A DNA stretch of 63,227 bases from Ottowia thiooxydans DSM 14619 (lineage in GTDB: Bacteria > Pseudomonadota > Gammaproteobacteria > Burkholderiales > Burkholderiaceae_C). Below, piece by piece: positions 1-8,745 of the stretch. The DNA lies in the NCBI RefSeq assembly GCF_000422885.1, contig NZ_AUGX01000001.1, positions 1-63,227 on the forward strand. The letters run 5' to 3'. Below the pieces are notes generated by a model. It saw nothing but the letters and a program-made list of their open reading frames with translations, searched no databases and was not told the origin of the DNA. How positions within the stretch are numbered: the stretch's first letter is position 1; the number at the start of each line of letters is the position of its first letter. Made by a program: the position numbers and the translations under genes.

Positions 1-107
1 GAAGCAAGAGCATCTTGCAGTGCTCTTGCCCGCCCCTTGCCCTGCGCTCCTCGGCACGGCCTCAAGGGGTGGGATACCCACTCGGGCCATTGCTGCGCTC
101 GGCCCTC
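1..107 (+). repeat. Dispersed repeat, left copy
   Basis: About 107 bases match, in reverse complement, the stretch at 62999-63105 near the other end of the window. Shared blocks include GCAAGAGCATCTT, TGCTCTTGCCCGCCCC, GTGGGATACCCACTCGGGCC and GGCCCT. It contains no open frame with gene-like features. It looks like a dispersed intergenic repeat of this genome rather than a mobile gene. I see no gene anywhere in 1-469; the stretch is filled by this repeat, a 60-bp repeat, a long hairpin and a third repeat. Confidence 0.75.
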
Positions 108-182
108 AGAGTGCTCGTCGTTCCCAATCAGAAAAGAAAAAATTCAAGGCCCGGCCTTTGGCAACACGTTCACGATCCGCGC

Positions 183-242
183 AGGCTCATATATTCGCAT
201 CAGCATGAGAAATCAGCGCTTTATCGGGGTTCTTGGGTAGGG
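183..242 (+). repeat. 60-bp dispersed repeat, copy 1
   Basis: This block aligns without gaps to 36351-36410. Both begin AGGCTCATATATTC and end GGTTCTTGGGTAGGG, with scattered substitutions between. In both places a GC-rich inverted repeat follows directly on the right. No coding role is visible. Confidence 0.75.
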
Positions 243-325
243 TTGGGCGGGGCCGGCCAACCGGTGAGGGTCTGCGGCTTCCATGGGCACGCTGCTTGCT
301 CAACCGGTTGGCTAGCCCCGCCCAA
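243..325. repeat. Long GC-rich inverted repeat
   Basis: The arms 243-265 and 303-325 are nearly perfect reverse complements. They begin TTGGGCGGGGC and end GCCCCGCCCAA, with ACCGGT at the inner edges. A 37-base loop separates them. The hairpin sits directly after the 60-bp repeat. Confidence 0.7.
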
Positions 326-367
326 ATTTCCCCTATGCCGGGCGCTCCCAGAGGGCGCAAAATCAGA

Positions 368-470
368 AGGCCGCGGAGCAGGCCATTCGTGGGCACCCGC
401 GGAGCTGGCTTTGCCAGGCCGCTAGGTGCGTCCCCTTGGGGGGAAGGCGCGCACGCGCCTCAGGGGGGAT
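368..470 (-). repeat. GC-rich palindromic repeat, reverse copy
   Basis: This stretch is the reverse complement of about 58236-58338. Shared blocks are GGCCGCGGAGCAGG, CCCGCGGA, GGCTTTGCCAGGCC and the outer part containing GGTGCGTCCCC and CGCCTCAGGGGGG. It ends at the stop codon of the gene on the minus strand at 470. Confidence 0.7.
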
Positions 471-916
471 TATGAAGCTAGAGCCGCCTTGACGGCTGCG
501 GAGACTGCGCCCATATCCGCTTTTCCGGCCAACCGGGCTTTAACCGCACCCATCACCTTGCCCATGTCGCCAGGGCCCTTGGCGCCCAGCTCGGCCACAA
601 TAGCCTGGACTTCTGCCATGACTTCTTCGGCTGAAAGGCGCGCAGGCAAATAGCCTTGAAGTACCGTCATCTCGGAGACTTCCTGGTCCACCAGGTCTTG
701 ACGCTCCGCTTTGGTGAAGGCTTCAATGCTGTCTTTGCGCTGCTTGACCAGCTTGTCGACGATGGCCACCACGGCTGCATCATCAAGGGTGACGCGCTCG
801 TCTACTTCTTTTTGCTTCATTGCTGCCAGTAGCAGACGAATGGTTCCCAGGCGGCCCGAATCCTTGGCACGCATGGCAGTTTTCATGTCTTCAGTGATTT
901 GGTCTTTCAGGCTCAT
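470..916 (-). CDS. yqeY: GatB/YqeY domain protein
   Basis: The 148-residue product matches the usual length of the YqeY family, which resembles the C-terminal domain of the GatB amidotransferase subunit. It opens with the family-typical MSLKDQITEDMKTAMRAKD and has the middle motif ARLSAEEV followed by an Ala/Gly-rich C-terminus containing GKADMGAVSAAVKAAL. The family is proposed to act on or near tRNA-dependent amidation, but its exact role is not settled. A good ribosome site (AAGGAAAG) precedes the ATG. It lies downstream of rpsU on the same strand, an order common in proteobacteria, but a strong terminator separates the two, so read-through or its own promoter must supply expression. Confidence 0.9.
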   Translation of the reverse strand: MSLKDQITEDMKTAMRAKDSGRLGTIRLLLAAMKQKEVDERVTLDDAAVVAIVDKLVKQRKDSIEAFTKAERQDLVDQEVSEMTVLQGYLPARLSAEEVMAEVQAIVAELGAKGPGDMGKVMGAVKARLAGKADMGAVSAAVKAALAS

Positions 917-965
917 TTTTCTTTCCTTCTTGAATCTAGTTCACGATTGCAATCCACCAAAAAAT

Positions 966-997
966 AAAGGCTCGCCGAGCGTCCTCGGCGAGCCTTT
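966..997 (-). terminator. Rho-independent terminator after rpsU
   Basis: A perfect 14-bp stem (966-979 with 984-997, core GGCTCGCCGAG) with a 4-base loop is followed, reading the minus strand, by the T-rich run TTTATTTTTT. It ends rpsU transcription before yqeY. Confidence 0.85.
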
Positions 998-1018
998 GTT
1001 CAGGAGACGATGCTCGAA

Positions 1019-1231
1019 TCAGTAAAGCTTCTTAGGCAGCTGCATGCTGCGCACACGTTTATAGTGGCGCTTGACGGCAGCTGCTTTTTTGCGCTTACGC
1101 TCAGCAGTCGGCTTCTCGTAGAACTCGCGGGCACGCAGATCGGTCAGCAAGCCCAGTTTCTCAATGGTACGTTTGAAGCGGCGAAGTGCAACATCAAACG
1201 GTTCGTTTTCCTTAACGCGGATAGTGGTCAT
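1019..1231 (-). CDS. rpsU: 30S ribosomal protein S21
   Basis: The 70-residue basic protein has the S21 features: N-terminal [20 protein letters not shown], the central [19 protein letters not shown] and a Lys/Arg-rich C-terminus. S21 binds the small ribosomal subunit near the anti-Shine-Dalgarno region and helps initiation. Length is normal. The gene is followed by its own terminator and then yqeY. The region upstream (1232-1589, 358 bases) separates it from the divergent nuclease pair. I see no gene or confident promoter there. Confidence 0.97.
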
Positions 1232-1589
1232 TCTTCAGAAATTTCCAGAAGGTGTGGCCAGAGGGTGGGAAGGAAGATCGTGCCTTCACGCCATGCGCCA
1301 CTAATATTGCCCTGCCTCTAACTAGTATTTTATTTGGCCGGCAGGGCTATTGCCAGCAAAGCCAAGCATTATATGAGTTTTCTCGCGGCTTTGCGCGGCA
1401 GTTGACTAACTGGGGCGCTGAAATTCGATCAAAACATTCAGCCTAAGGCGTACAGCCTCGCCAGAATCTCAATACTTCTGCGGGCTCCCGCCTTCCGGGC
1501 GCACTGTAGCTGGGTATAGCAGATACCCCGAAAACGAACGCTTTGGTCGTGCAAAATCCCTGCTGCCCAGAAAAAATACCGAGGAAGTC

Positions 1590-2732
1590 ATGGCCCTGAG
1601 ATTGCTGCATTCAGCCGACTGGCAGATCGGGAGAATCTATTCACAGTTCGAGCCCGACGATGCCGCGGCCTTGTTCGAGGCTCGTTTTACCGTCGTCGAG
1701 AGATTGGCCTCTTTGGCCCGCGAGCACAGCGTGGATGCCGTACTTGTGGCGGGGGACGTATTCGACGCACAGACGGTGTCAGACAAAACCATCCGTCGAC
1801 TCTTCAACGCCTTGAGCGGCTTCGATGGTGCCTGGGTGATGCTGCCTGGTAACCATGACGCAGCGCTTGCGGAATCGGTCTGGACCAGAGCCCATCGCCT
1901 GGGCGTGGTCCCCCCCAAGGTCGTTACCTGCCTGGAGCCTGGCGTTCGCGTGGTGGGTGAGCGCTTTGCCGTGCTGCCCGCACCTTTGATGCAACGCCAC
2001 ACCTACGGGGACTTGACGGAGTGGTTTTCCTCCGCCTCCACGCCCGAAGGCATGCCGCGCATTGGTTTAGCTCATGGGTGTGTGCAGGGCGTGTTGCCTG
2101 AGGAGCTGGATTCAGCCAACCCCATAGCGGCCAACCGCGCCTCCACGGCTAATCTGGATTACTTGGCGCTGGGGGACTGGCATGGAAGCCGACGCCTCGA
2201 TGAACGAACCTGGTATGCCGGCACACCCGAGACTGATCGCTTCAGGGCGAACGATTCTGGCCAAGCGCTTCTGGTTGACATTGCTGGCACTGGGTCGCCG
2301 CCGGAGGTGAAAACCCTGCAAACTGGCCGATACCAATGGCGCCAGATGGAGCTGCGCATGGCGGTGCCAAGCGACGTGGATGAGGCCTTGCGATTGCTTG
2401 CGGAGACGGGGCCAGAGGATGTGCTTCAGCTTCGCGTGTCCGGTGTCTGTGACCTGAATGGACAAAACCGCTTGCAGCAAGGGGTGGAGGCTGCCAGGGC
2501 GCGCTTGCGCGCTTTGGTTTATGAGTCGCATGCCTTGCGATTGGAGCCTACGGATGATGACATCGCCTCGCTGCGCGCTGATGGCTACGTGGGCGAAGCC
2601 TTGCAGCAATTGCGCACCGAACAAACGGGATTGGAGGCGGAGCGGGCACGTGAAGCGCTAGTGATCCTGGCACGCCTGCTCAATGAAAGGGGAGCATCCC
2701 CGGTGGCGGTGAACGCGGAGGCAGGCTCATGA
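1590..2732 (+). CDS. SbcD/YhaO-like metallophosphoesterase (DNA repair exonuclease)
   Basis: This 380-residue protein is a calcineurin-like metallophosphoesterase of the Mre11/SbcD/YhaO group. Motifs in order are LLHSADWQIGR (Asp10, with Gln12 where classical enzymes have His), VAGDVFD, LPGNHD, GLAHG and LALGDWHG. The middle of a D-x-H motif is therefore D-x-Q, which I believe occurs in several proteobacterial relatives. It overlaps the downstream ATPase gene by ATGA, so the two are translationally coupled and should form a nuclease and ATPase complex acting on DNA ends. The RBS GAGGAAG lies just before the ATG. The substrate is unknown. Confidence 0.85.
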   Translation: MALRLLHSADWQIGRIYSQFEPDDAAALFEARFTVVERLASLAREHSVDAVLVAGDVFDAQTVSDKTIRRLFNALSGFDGAWVMLPGNHDAALAESVWTRAHRLGVVPPKVVTCLEPGVRVVGERFAVLPAPLMQRHTYGDLTEWFSSASTPEGMPRIGLAHGCVQGVLPEELDSANPIAANRASTANLDYLALGDWHGSRRLDERTWYAGTPETDRFRANDSGQALLVDIAGTGSPPEVKTLQTGRYQWRQMELRMAVPSDVDEALRLLAETGPEDVLQLRVSGVCDLNGQNRLQQGVEAARARLRALVYESHALRLEPTDDDIASLRADGYVGEALQQLRTEQTGLEAERAREALVILARLLNERGASPVAVNAEAGS

Positions 2733-5371
2733 AGCTTAAGCGCCTGCGCATCGAGCACTTCAAGCGTTTTCGCGCTCCTTTGGTGATTGAGGGTTTTGCC
2801 GATGGGCTTAATCTTTTCGCCGCTCCCAACGAAGCTGGCAAATCCACGGTGACCGAGGCCATTCGTGCAGCCTTCTTTGAGCGGCATCGCTCCACCAGGG
2901 TGGAGCATTTGCGTCCTTGGGGCGACTCGTCTGCCACACCCACCGTGGACGTAGAGTTCGAGATGGGGCACAAGCGCTATCACCTCACCAAGGCCTTTTT
3001 GGGCAAGAAACGCTGTGATCTGTCTATTGAAGGCCAACTCCCGTTAGACGGGGTCGTGGCCGAAGACTATCTGGCGCAGTTACTAGGTTTCAAATTCCCG
3101 GGCAAAGGAGCGAGTGCGCCAGAGCATATGGGCATTCCCGGGTTACTCTGGATTCGGCAGGGAACCGCACACGAGCTCGCCCAGGCGGTGACTTACGCCG
3201 CAGATCACCTGCGGCAGGTCCTGGGCGAATCACTGGGCGAGCTGACGTCCTCCGGTGGGGATGCCGTCTTGCAAGCCGTGGAGGTCGAACGCAACGAGTT
3301 GCTCACCCCGGCAACCGGAAATCCCAGAGGCGAACTGGCCACCGTGCTGCAACGCAAGCTTGAACTGGCTGAGGCCCTGAACGTGCTTGGTCGCGACATC
3401 ACCGCCTATCAGGCCAGTGTGGACAGGCTTGCTGCCCTGCGCAGCGACCACCTCCGTGATGAGCAGGATCGGCCATGGGCGTCCTTGCGTGAGCAGCTTC
3501 GGTTTGCGCAAGCGAGGCTTGAAGCGGCGCAAGGTCTGCAAGCACGCCAAGAAACTGAGCAGACAGCGTTGCAGCAATGGCGGGTACAGACGGCGTCGCT
3601 TCGTTCTGAGCTGGAGGCGTTTGCGCGTGACGAGGCAGCTGTTGCCACGCGCCAGAAAGCGCTGGAGTTGCGCACGGCGGCTGAAGCCGCCGCCTTGGGC
3701 GAAATGCAGTCCTGGGAGCGAAGACACAACGAGGCGATGGCTACTGATTCCCAGTCCCGCAGGCTGCTGGAGCGAGTACGGGCCGTGGGCATACGCGCTG
3801 AGACATCCCGCGCTGCAAGAGAGCTGGAGAGTACGCTTGCTGCGCTGACCGAAGTGCTCAGCCGAGCGCAAGAGGAGCGCACGCGTCTCGCGCGCCTGCA
3901 GGCTGAAGCGGCAGTCATGGCTGTCGACCCGGGCGACTTGAAGAAGCTTTTGCAGCTTTCGGTGACGCTGCGCGATGTCAGCGTGCGCTTGGACGCCGCG
4001 GCCACGACGCTGGAATTTGAGCTGCTCGAAGGCCAGTCCTTGCGTGTCGGTGATGAACCCATTCAAGGTAACGCACGCCGCACTGTGGTGGGCCGCACGG
4101 AGTTGCATATTGAGGGGGTGGGCCGCATTGCTGTGCAACCCGGCGGTGACGCCATTCCCGCGCTCATGGCGCAGCGCGACAGCCTCGCGGCTGAGCTGGC
4201 AGCCTTGCTGCAGAAAATGGGCGTGGCCCATCCGGCTGAAGCAGAAGAGCGTGCGCGCCAGGCCGCGCAACGCTTGCAAGATGCCAAGGAAAGCCAAAAG
4301 GTGTTGGGGGCCTTGGCTCCCAAAGGCGTGGAAGCGTTGGAAGCTGAACTGGCGTCTCGCACCGTGCGCACGCAAGAGCTGCGGGAAACCCTCGCGGCCT
4401 TGCCTCAAGCCGCCTCAGGCGACGACGATCTGCCGAATCATGCCGCAGCGCAGGCTGAGGCAGAGCGCGCTGTGGCTGCACTTGAAACTGCAGCCACCCA
4501 ACTCAACCAGACGCGCGTGTCGGTGGGGAAAGCGCAAAGTGACCTCGCTACTGCGCATCAGGAGCTGGCCGCTGCCGAAGCTACGGCGAGTGATCTCCAG
4601 CGTGCACAGCGTGTCACCGCGGCGCGGCAGTCACTGAACGATGCGCTGGCGCGAGAGGCCGCGGCCCAGCATCGCCTGGAGGCCACCGCTGCAGAGCTTC
4701 AGAGCGTGAATCTAGCCCTTTTGCGGCAGGACGTTGACCGCTTTGCGCGCAGCGCCCAGCAGCTGGAAGAAGGCCATGAACGCCGGCGGCAAGACATCAT
4801 GCGGCTGGAGGTGGATCTGGAGGCCAAGGGGGCTCTAGGGCTGGAAGAGCAGCGCGCTGAACTGCAGCGCGAGCAAGATGCGATCACTCGCCGGGCAGAT
4901 GAGTTGACCCGCCGCGCCGCTGCGTTGGATCATCTGCTCAGCCTGCTGCGGGAGAAGCGCTCAGCACTGGCCCGCCGCCTGCGCGCCCCTCTGCAAAAGC
5001 ATCTGGACCATTACCTGGGCATCCTGTTTCCGGGTGCACGCATGGAGGTGTCCGACGATCTTTCTCCCGGTGCCACCACCCGCATCGGCCCCCACGGGCC
5101 GGAGAATGGCGAGTTTGAAGAACTGAGCGTGGGAACCCGCGAGCAAATGGGCATCGTGGCGCGGTTGGCGTATGCAGACTTGCTCCAGGAAGCCGGCCGG
5201 CCCACCTTGGTCATTCTGGACGACGCCCTGGTGAATACCGATGAGGAGCGCTTAGGGCAAATGAAGCGCGTTCTGTACGACGCCGCGGAGCGGCACCAGG
5301 TGCTGATCTTTACCTGCCATCCAGCGGCTTGGCGAGACCTGGGCGTGGCGGCGCGAGGGATCGGGATTTGA
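2729..5371 (+). CDS. SbcC/Rad50/YhaN-like AAA ATPase
   Basis: The 880-residue protein has an N-terminal ATPase half with Walker A APNEAGKST (residues 32-40), a very long Ala/Glu/Arg/Gln-rich coiled-coil centre, and a C-terminal half with the signature-like ELSVGTREQ and Walker B LVILDDALVNTDEER. This is the SMC/Rad50 layout. No CxxC zinc-hook motif is visible in the coiled coil, so it is closer to YhaN than to Rad50/SbcC. It is coupled by ATGA overlap to the phosphoesterase gene upstream, its expected partner. The likely role is ATP-gated processing of DNA ends, placed by homology only. Confidence 0.85.
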   Translation: MKLKRLRIEHFKRFRAPLVIEGFADGLNLFAAPNEAGKSTVTEAIRAAFFERHRSTRVEHLRPWGDSSATPTVDVEFEMGHKRYHLTKAFLGKKRCDLSIEGQLPLDGVVAEDYLAQLLGFKFPGKGASAPEHMGIPGLLWIRQGTAHELAQAVTYAADHLRQVLGESLGELTSSGGDAVLQAVEVERNELLTPATGNPRGELATVLQRKLELAEALNVLGRDITAYQASVDRLAALRSDHLRDEQDRPWASLREQLRFAQARLEAAQGLQARQETEQTALQQWRVQTASLRSELEAFARDEAAVATRQKALELRTAAEAAALGEMQSWERRHNEAMATDSQSRRLLERVRAVGIRAETSRAARELESTLAALTEVLSRAQEERTRLARLQAEAAVMAVDPGDLKKLLQLSVTLRDVSVRLDAAATTLEFELLEGQSLRVGDEPIQGNARRTVVGRTELHIEGVGRIAVQPGGDAIPALMAQRDSLAAELAALLQKMGVAHPAEAEERARQAAQRLQDAKESQKVLGALAPKGVEALEAELASRTVRTQELRETLAALPQAASGDDDLPNHAAAQAEAERAVAALETAATQLNQTRVSVGKAQSDLATAHQELAAAEATASDLQRAQRVTAARQSLNDALAREAAAQHRLEATAAELQSVNLALLRQDVDRFARSAQQLEEGHERRRQDIMRLEVDLEAKGALGLEEQRAELQREQDAITRRADELTRRAAALDHLLSLLREKRSALARRLRAPLQKHLDHYLGILFPGARMEVSDDLSPGATTRIGPHGPENGEFEELSVGTREQMGIVARLAYADLLQEAGRPTLVILDDALVNTDEERLGQMKRVLYDAAERHQVLIFTCHPAAWRDLGVAARGIGI

Positions 5372-5384
5372 AGCTGATGGGGAT

Positions 5385-5428
5385 GGGGTGTTCAAAGTCT
5401 CTGCCCGATGAGACTTTGAACACGCCCC
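5385..5428. terminator. Bidirectional terminator hairpin between convergent genes
   Basis: The stem GTTCAAAGTCTC / GAGACTTTGAAC, extended outward by GGGG/CCCC, lies between the convergent ATPase gene and the flavoprotein gene. The same 12-base arm forms the ends of the MITE-like element at 14241-14415, so this hairpin may be a minimal member of that repeat family. Confidence 0.6.
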
Positions 5429-5433
5429 AAAGC

Positions 5434-6717
5434 CTATGCTTGCGACGTTGAGCCCGGTTCTATCGCGAGCGCGCAGGCATGGGCACTGGCCCAAGCCCAT
5501 TGGAAGTTATAGCCTCCGAGCCAACCGGTGACATCCACCACTTCGCCAATGCAATAGAGCCCCGGCTGGTTCTTGGCTTCCATGGTTTGTGAGGAGAGAT
5601 CTCGGGTGTCCACACCGCCTACCGTGACTTCGGCCTTTCTGTAGCCTTCGGTGCCTGTGGGCACCAGTTGCCATTGAGACAACTGTTCGGCTAACTGCGC
5701 CAAGGCTTTGTCGCTGGCTTCGTTGATGGGGCGCTGCCAGGCTGAATTCACATTGACCCAGCTATCTGCCAGACGCGAGGGCAGCCAGGCCGTCAATTCA
5801 TTGGCAATCAGCTTGCGTGAGCCACGTGCCTTGGCGGCCAGCAGTTCTGCCGCCAAATCCACGCCGGGTGCGAGATCAATCGAGATCGGGGCACCTGGTT
5901 GCCAATAGCTTGAAATCTGCAACACAGCCGGGCCTGAGAGGCCGCGGTGCGTGAACAGCAGATCTTCGTGAAAGGTGATGCGTGTTTTTTTCGATTTTCC
6001 AGAGGGCGGTGAATCGCCTTTGCTCTCACTGGTGCTGATGGCCACTGGCAAGGCCAATCCCGCCAATGACGCGTATGGCGCCCAGTTGTCTCCGTCAAAG
6101 GTGAGGGGCACCAGGCCGGGGCGCGGCTCAATCACCCGTAGCCCGAATTGCCGCGCTAGCCGCCAGCCGAAGTCGGTGGCGCCAAGCTTGGGGATCGAGA
6201 GCCCACCCGTGGCCAGCACCAGCGCGCTAGCCTTGACCATTCCACGATCGCTGTCCACGGTGTAGATTTGCTTGTCGGGGTCATGATCCACGCGGCTTAC
6301 CCGGCAGGGCTGCCACCGGTCTACGAGTCCACCCTTCACGGGCGCGGATTGGCATTCAGCGAGCAGCATGTCAATGAGCTCTTGCGCGGAACCATCGCAA
6401 AAGAGCTGGCCTTTGTGCTTTTCATGAAAATCTATGCCGTGCTTTTGCATCAGAGCGAGGAAGTCGCCTGGTGTAAATCGCGCCAGCGCTGATCGGCAAA
6501 AGTGGGAATTGCCGCTCAAAAAGTGCTTCTGAGGGGATGAAGGGTCCAGATCACGGTTGGTGAAATTGGCGCGCCCTCCGCCAGAGATGCGAATCTTTTC
6601 GGCCACTGCGGGATAGTGGTCGATCAACAGCACTTTCAGCCCGCGTTGGCCAGCCTGTGCTGCGCAAAACAGGCCTGCAGCACCTGCGCCAAGAATAATC
6701 ACATCATAGGAAAACAT
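5434..6717 (-). CDS. HI0933/YhiN-type NAD(P)/FAD-dependent oxidoreductase
   Basis: The 427-residue protein has an N-terminal dinucleotide-binding motif (VIILGAGAAGLFCAAQAG) and the hallmark RISGGGRANFTNRD of the HI0933-like flavoproteins. It ends with a second FAD motif, GLYCIGEVVDVTGWLGGYN. Length and motif order are normal for the family. The reaction is unknown; members are soluble flavoproteins sometimes annotated as aminoacetone oxidases. It is a single gene, convergent with the nuclease pair, with cobA following it on the same strand only after about 60 bases. Confidence 0.9.
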   Translation of the reverse strand: MFSYDVIILGAGAAGLFCAAQAGQRGLKVLLIDHYPAVAEKIRISGGGRANFTNRDLDPSSPQKHFLSGNSHFCRSALARFTPGDFLALMQKHGIDFHEKHKGQLFCDGSAQELIDMLLAECQSAPVKGGLVDRWQPCRVSRVDHDPDKQIYTVDSDRGMVKASALVLATGGLSIPKLGATDFGWRLARQFGLRVIEPRPGLVPLTFDGDNWAPYASLAGLALPVAISTSESKGDSPPSGKSKKTRITFHEDLLFTHRGLSGPAVLQISSYWQPGAPISIDLAPGVDLAAELLAAKARGSRKLIANELTAWLPSRLADSWVNVNSAWQRPINEASDKALAQLAEQLSQWQLVPTGTEGYRKAEVTVGGVDTRDLSSQTMEAKNQPGLYCIGEVVDVTGWLGGYNFQWAWASAHACALAIEPGSTSQA

Positions 6718-6781
6718 GGCGTGACTGTACCGGTCCTGCAGGCCACACGCTGACGAACGTGTTTACAAGGCTGACGTTTCC

Positions 6782-7681
6782 CTAATGCGCTTGCGCCAGT
6801 GAGAGGCTTTCGGACGAAAGGCGCCCACGTGCGTAATGGGCGGCTACTTTCACAATATCACCCACCACCATGACGGCGGGGCTGCCCAGCCCGGATTGAC
6901 GCAAGTCCTGCAGCATATCGCCAAGACATGTGATGCACTCGCGTTGGTTGGGCAAACTGGCGCGTTCAATGATGGCGACCGGAGTTTCCTCCGGCAGTTC
7001 GGAAAGCAAGCCGGTCTGGATGAGTTCGGCGCTGCTGATGCCCATATAGATCACCAAGGTCAGGCGCAAATCCCTGGCAGAGGCACCCAGGTGTTTCCAA
7101 TCCAGGCCGGGACCATTTTTCTGAGGGTGACCTGTGACAAAGACCACGCCCTGGGCGTGTTCTCTGTGCGTGAGCGGTGCGCCCAGGCCTGTGACTGCGG
7201 CTAGTCCTGCAGTGATGCCATTGATCACCACTGGCTCAATGCCTGCCAGGCGCAAGCTTTCGATCTCTTCTCCGCCACGACCGAAGATGAAAGGGTCACC
7301 TCCTTTCAGACGCACCACGGTTTCACCCGCCTCGGCCGCTTCTCGCATAAGTTGTTCTATGAGGGCCTGAGGGGTGCTGTTGCAACCTCCGCGCTTGCCC
7401 ACATAGGTCACTCGGGCGCCCGGACGCGCATGTGCCAACACGCCTTCACTCACCAGATCGTCCGCCAGGACTACGCTTGCCGATTGGATGGCTTTGATGG
7501 CCTTGACGGTGAGTAGTTCAGGGTCGCCCGGCCCCGCGCCGACCAAGGTCACGCTGCCTGGGAGGCCGTCAGACTTGGAAATCGCCTGCCGGCCATCGGG
7601 GGGGAAGTGTCCTCGCTGGGGCTCATTTTCGTTTTCGGCGCTCCACGCCCGGCGGTTTCCAGCGTTCGAAAGGGTTTTCAT
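6782..7681 (-). CDS. cobA: Uroporphyrinogen-III C-methyltransferase
   Basis: The enzyme adds two methyl groups from SAM to uroporphyrinogen III, giving precorrin-2 for siroheme or cobalamin. Motifs seen are VTLVGAGPGDPELLTVKAI, YVGKRGG, VVRLKGGDPFIFGRGGEE and PLTHREHAQGVVFVTGH, all typical of SUMT. It is a stand-alone methyltransferase, without the CysG dehydrogenase/ferrochelatase domain. I chose the start MKTLSNAGN at 7681 because the longer frame would overlap ybiB; this gives 299 residues. The first 45 residues are a variable extension before the conserved domain. It follows ybiB by 44 bases and is probably cotranscribed. Confidence 0.92.
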   Translation of the reverse strand: MKTLSNAGNRRAWSAENENEPQRGHFPPDGRQAISKSDGLPGSVTLVGAGPGDPELLTVKAIKAIQSASVVLADDLVSEGVLAHARPGARVTYVGKRGGCNSTPQALIEQLMREAAEAGETVVRLKGGDPFIFGRGGEEIESLRLAGIEPVVINGITAGLAAVTGLGAPLTHREHAQGVVFVTGHPQKNGPGLDWKHLGASARDLRLTLVIYMGISSAELIQTGLLSELPEETPVAIIERASLPNQRECITCLGDMLQDLRQSGLGSPAVMVVGDIVKVAAHYARGRLSSESLSLAQAH

Positions 7682-7725
7682 ATCGTGGGTTTTTCTTCTG
7701 TTGGCTCTACTTCGGCCATGTCGAG

Positions 7726-8631
7726 CTACGCACTGGCCATGCACGCTCGCGAGATGTGTTCGACCTGCCGCGCAATCGGTTCCGGTACCGCAAGCGTTCC
7801 ATCTAGAACGGACTGCGTATAGGCCGCCGTGCTCGCTGCATCAATGGCGGGTAACTCGGGCAAGGTGGTCAGCGGGCCGGCTTGCGCCTCTTGTACGCAT
7901 CGCGCCTGACCTTGCTGAAACAGCTCCATGCGAGGGATCCGCCGCGCGTCGGCCACTGGCTCGCCTTCTGTACCGCGCAGCAGCAGGGCGTTTGTGTTCA
8001 TGAGTCGAAAGGTGGCCGCCATGGATACGGCATATTCTGGGTGCGTATAGCTGCCCACCACGAGGCTTGCCCCGGCGCAGGGGTTCATCAGTTTGACGAG
8101 GCTGTGCGCGGGGTTGCGCAGGCCAATGGTCCGCCTGACTTCCAGCAGTTGCGTGAGGCTGGGCAGCAGATGTTCCGTGGGGACCCAGTGCAGGCTCCCG
8201 TTCTGGATGGGGGCCGCAGCGGGTTGTGGCTGAATGCCCATGGCCAGGAGAACTTGCCCAGCGGTGACACGCGTGCTTTCTGTGGCGGTTCCGTGCAATA
8301 GCACGGGTAAGCCTTGCCGCGCCAGTAAAAGACCCAGCAAGGGGGTGAGCACGGGTAGTTTGCGGGCGCCGTTATAGCTGGGGAGCACGATCACCGGAGA
8401 TCCGCTCTCAGGTATCTTGGTCATGCGGGCAGCTACAGCATCAAGAAAGCCCGCCATCTCCTCTGCGGTTTCTCCTTTGATGCGCATCGCGATGCAAAAA
8501 GCGCCTATTTCAAGGTCCGTGCATTGGCCGTCGAGGATCTGGCCGAACATGTCCTGTGCCTGTTCGCGCGTGAGTGACCTGGCGCCTTGCGCGCCGCGGC
8601 CAATTTCCTTCAGATACGTGCTAATTCCCAT
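7726..8631 (-). CDS. ybiB: YbiB-like DNA-binding protein (anthranilate phosphoribosyltransferase fold)
   Basis: The 301-residue protein has the TrpD-like fold signature without its full substrate-binding set. It has the N-terminal helical part (LTREQAQDMFGQILDG) and the glycine/histidine segment LPVLLHG, where TrpD carries its phosphoribosyl-diphosphate loop. YbiB proteins are described as nucleic-acid binders rather than tryptophan enzymes. No trp genes are nearby. It sits upstream of cobA on the same strand, an arrangement seen in related betaproteobacteria. Confidence 0.82.
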   Translation of the reverse strand: MGISTYLKEIGRGAQGARSLTREQAQDMFGQILDGQCTDLEIGAFCIAMRIKGETAEEMAGFLDAVAARMTKIPESGSPVIVLPSYNGARKLPVLTPLLGLLLARQGLPVLLHGTATESTRVTAGQVLLAMGIQPQPAAAPIQNGSLHWVPTEHLLPSLTQLLEVRRTIGLRNPAHSLVKLMNPCAGASLVVGSYTHPEYAVSMAATFRLMNTNALLLRGTEGEPVADARRIPRMELFQQGQARCVQEAQAGPLTTLPELPAIDAASTAAYTQSVLDGTLAVPEPIARQVEHISRACMASA

Positions 8632-8691
8632 AGTCTGATTGTGGTCCGGATGGACCTTCCCGGAAATTGATAAGTGTCAAGAATAAATGCT

Positions 8692-8745
8692 AAGAACGGA
8701 TTCATGATCTTTTCGCGGTGTGGAAAAGATCGTGAACACGTTCTT
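8692..8745. repeat. Long imperfect hairpin overlapping the thioredoxin stop
   Basis: The arms AAGAACG...ATGATCTTTTC and GAAAAGATC...CGTTCTT form a long stem with a short loop. Its right end supplies most of the stop codon of the minus-strand thioredoxin gene. It could serve as its terminator, or be a repeat whose TTAAG end became the stop. Confidence 0.6.

Noticed and set aside
3230-4408. 392-codon minus-strand frame inside the SbcC-like gene
   Set aside because: It is antisense to a clear coiled-coil ATPase; its residue pattern is the mirror of GC-rich codon bias and shows no family motif.
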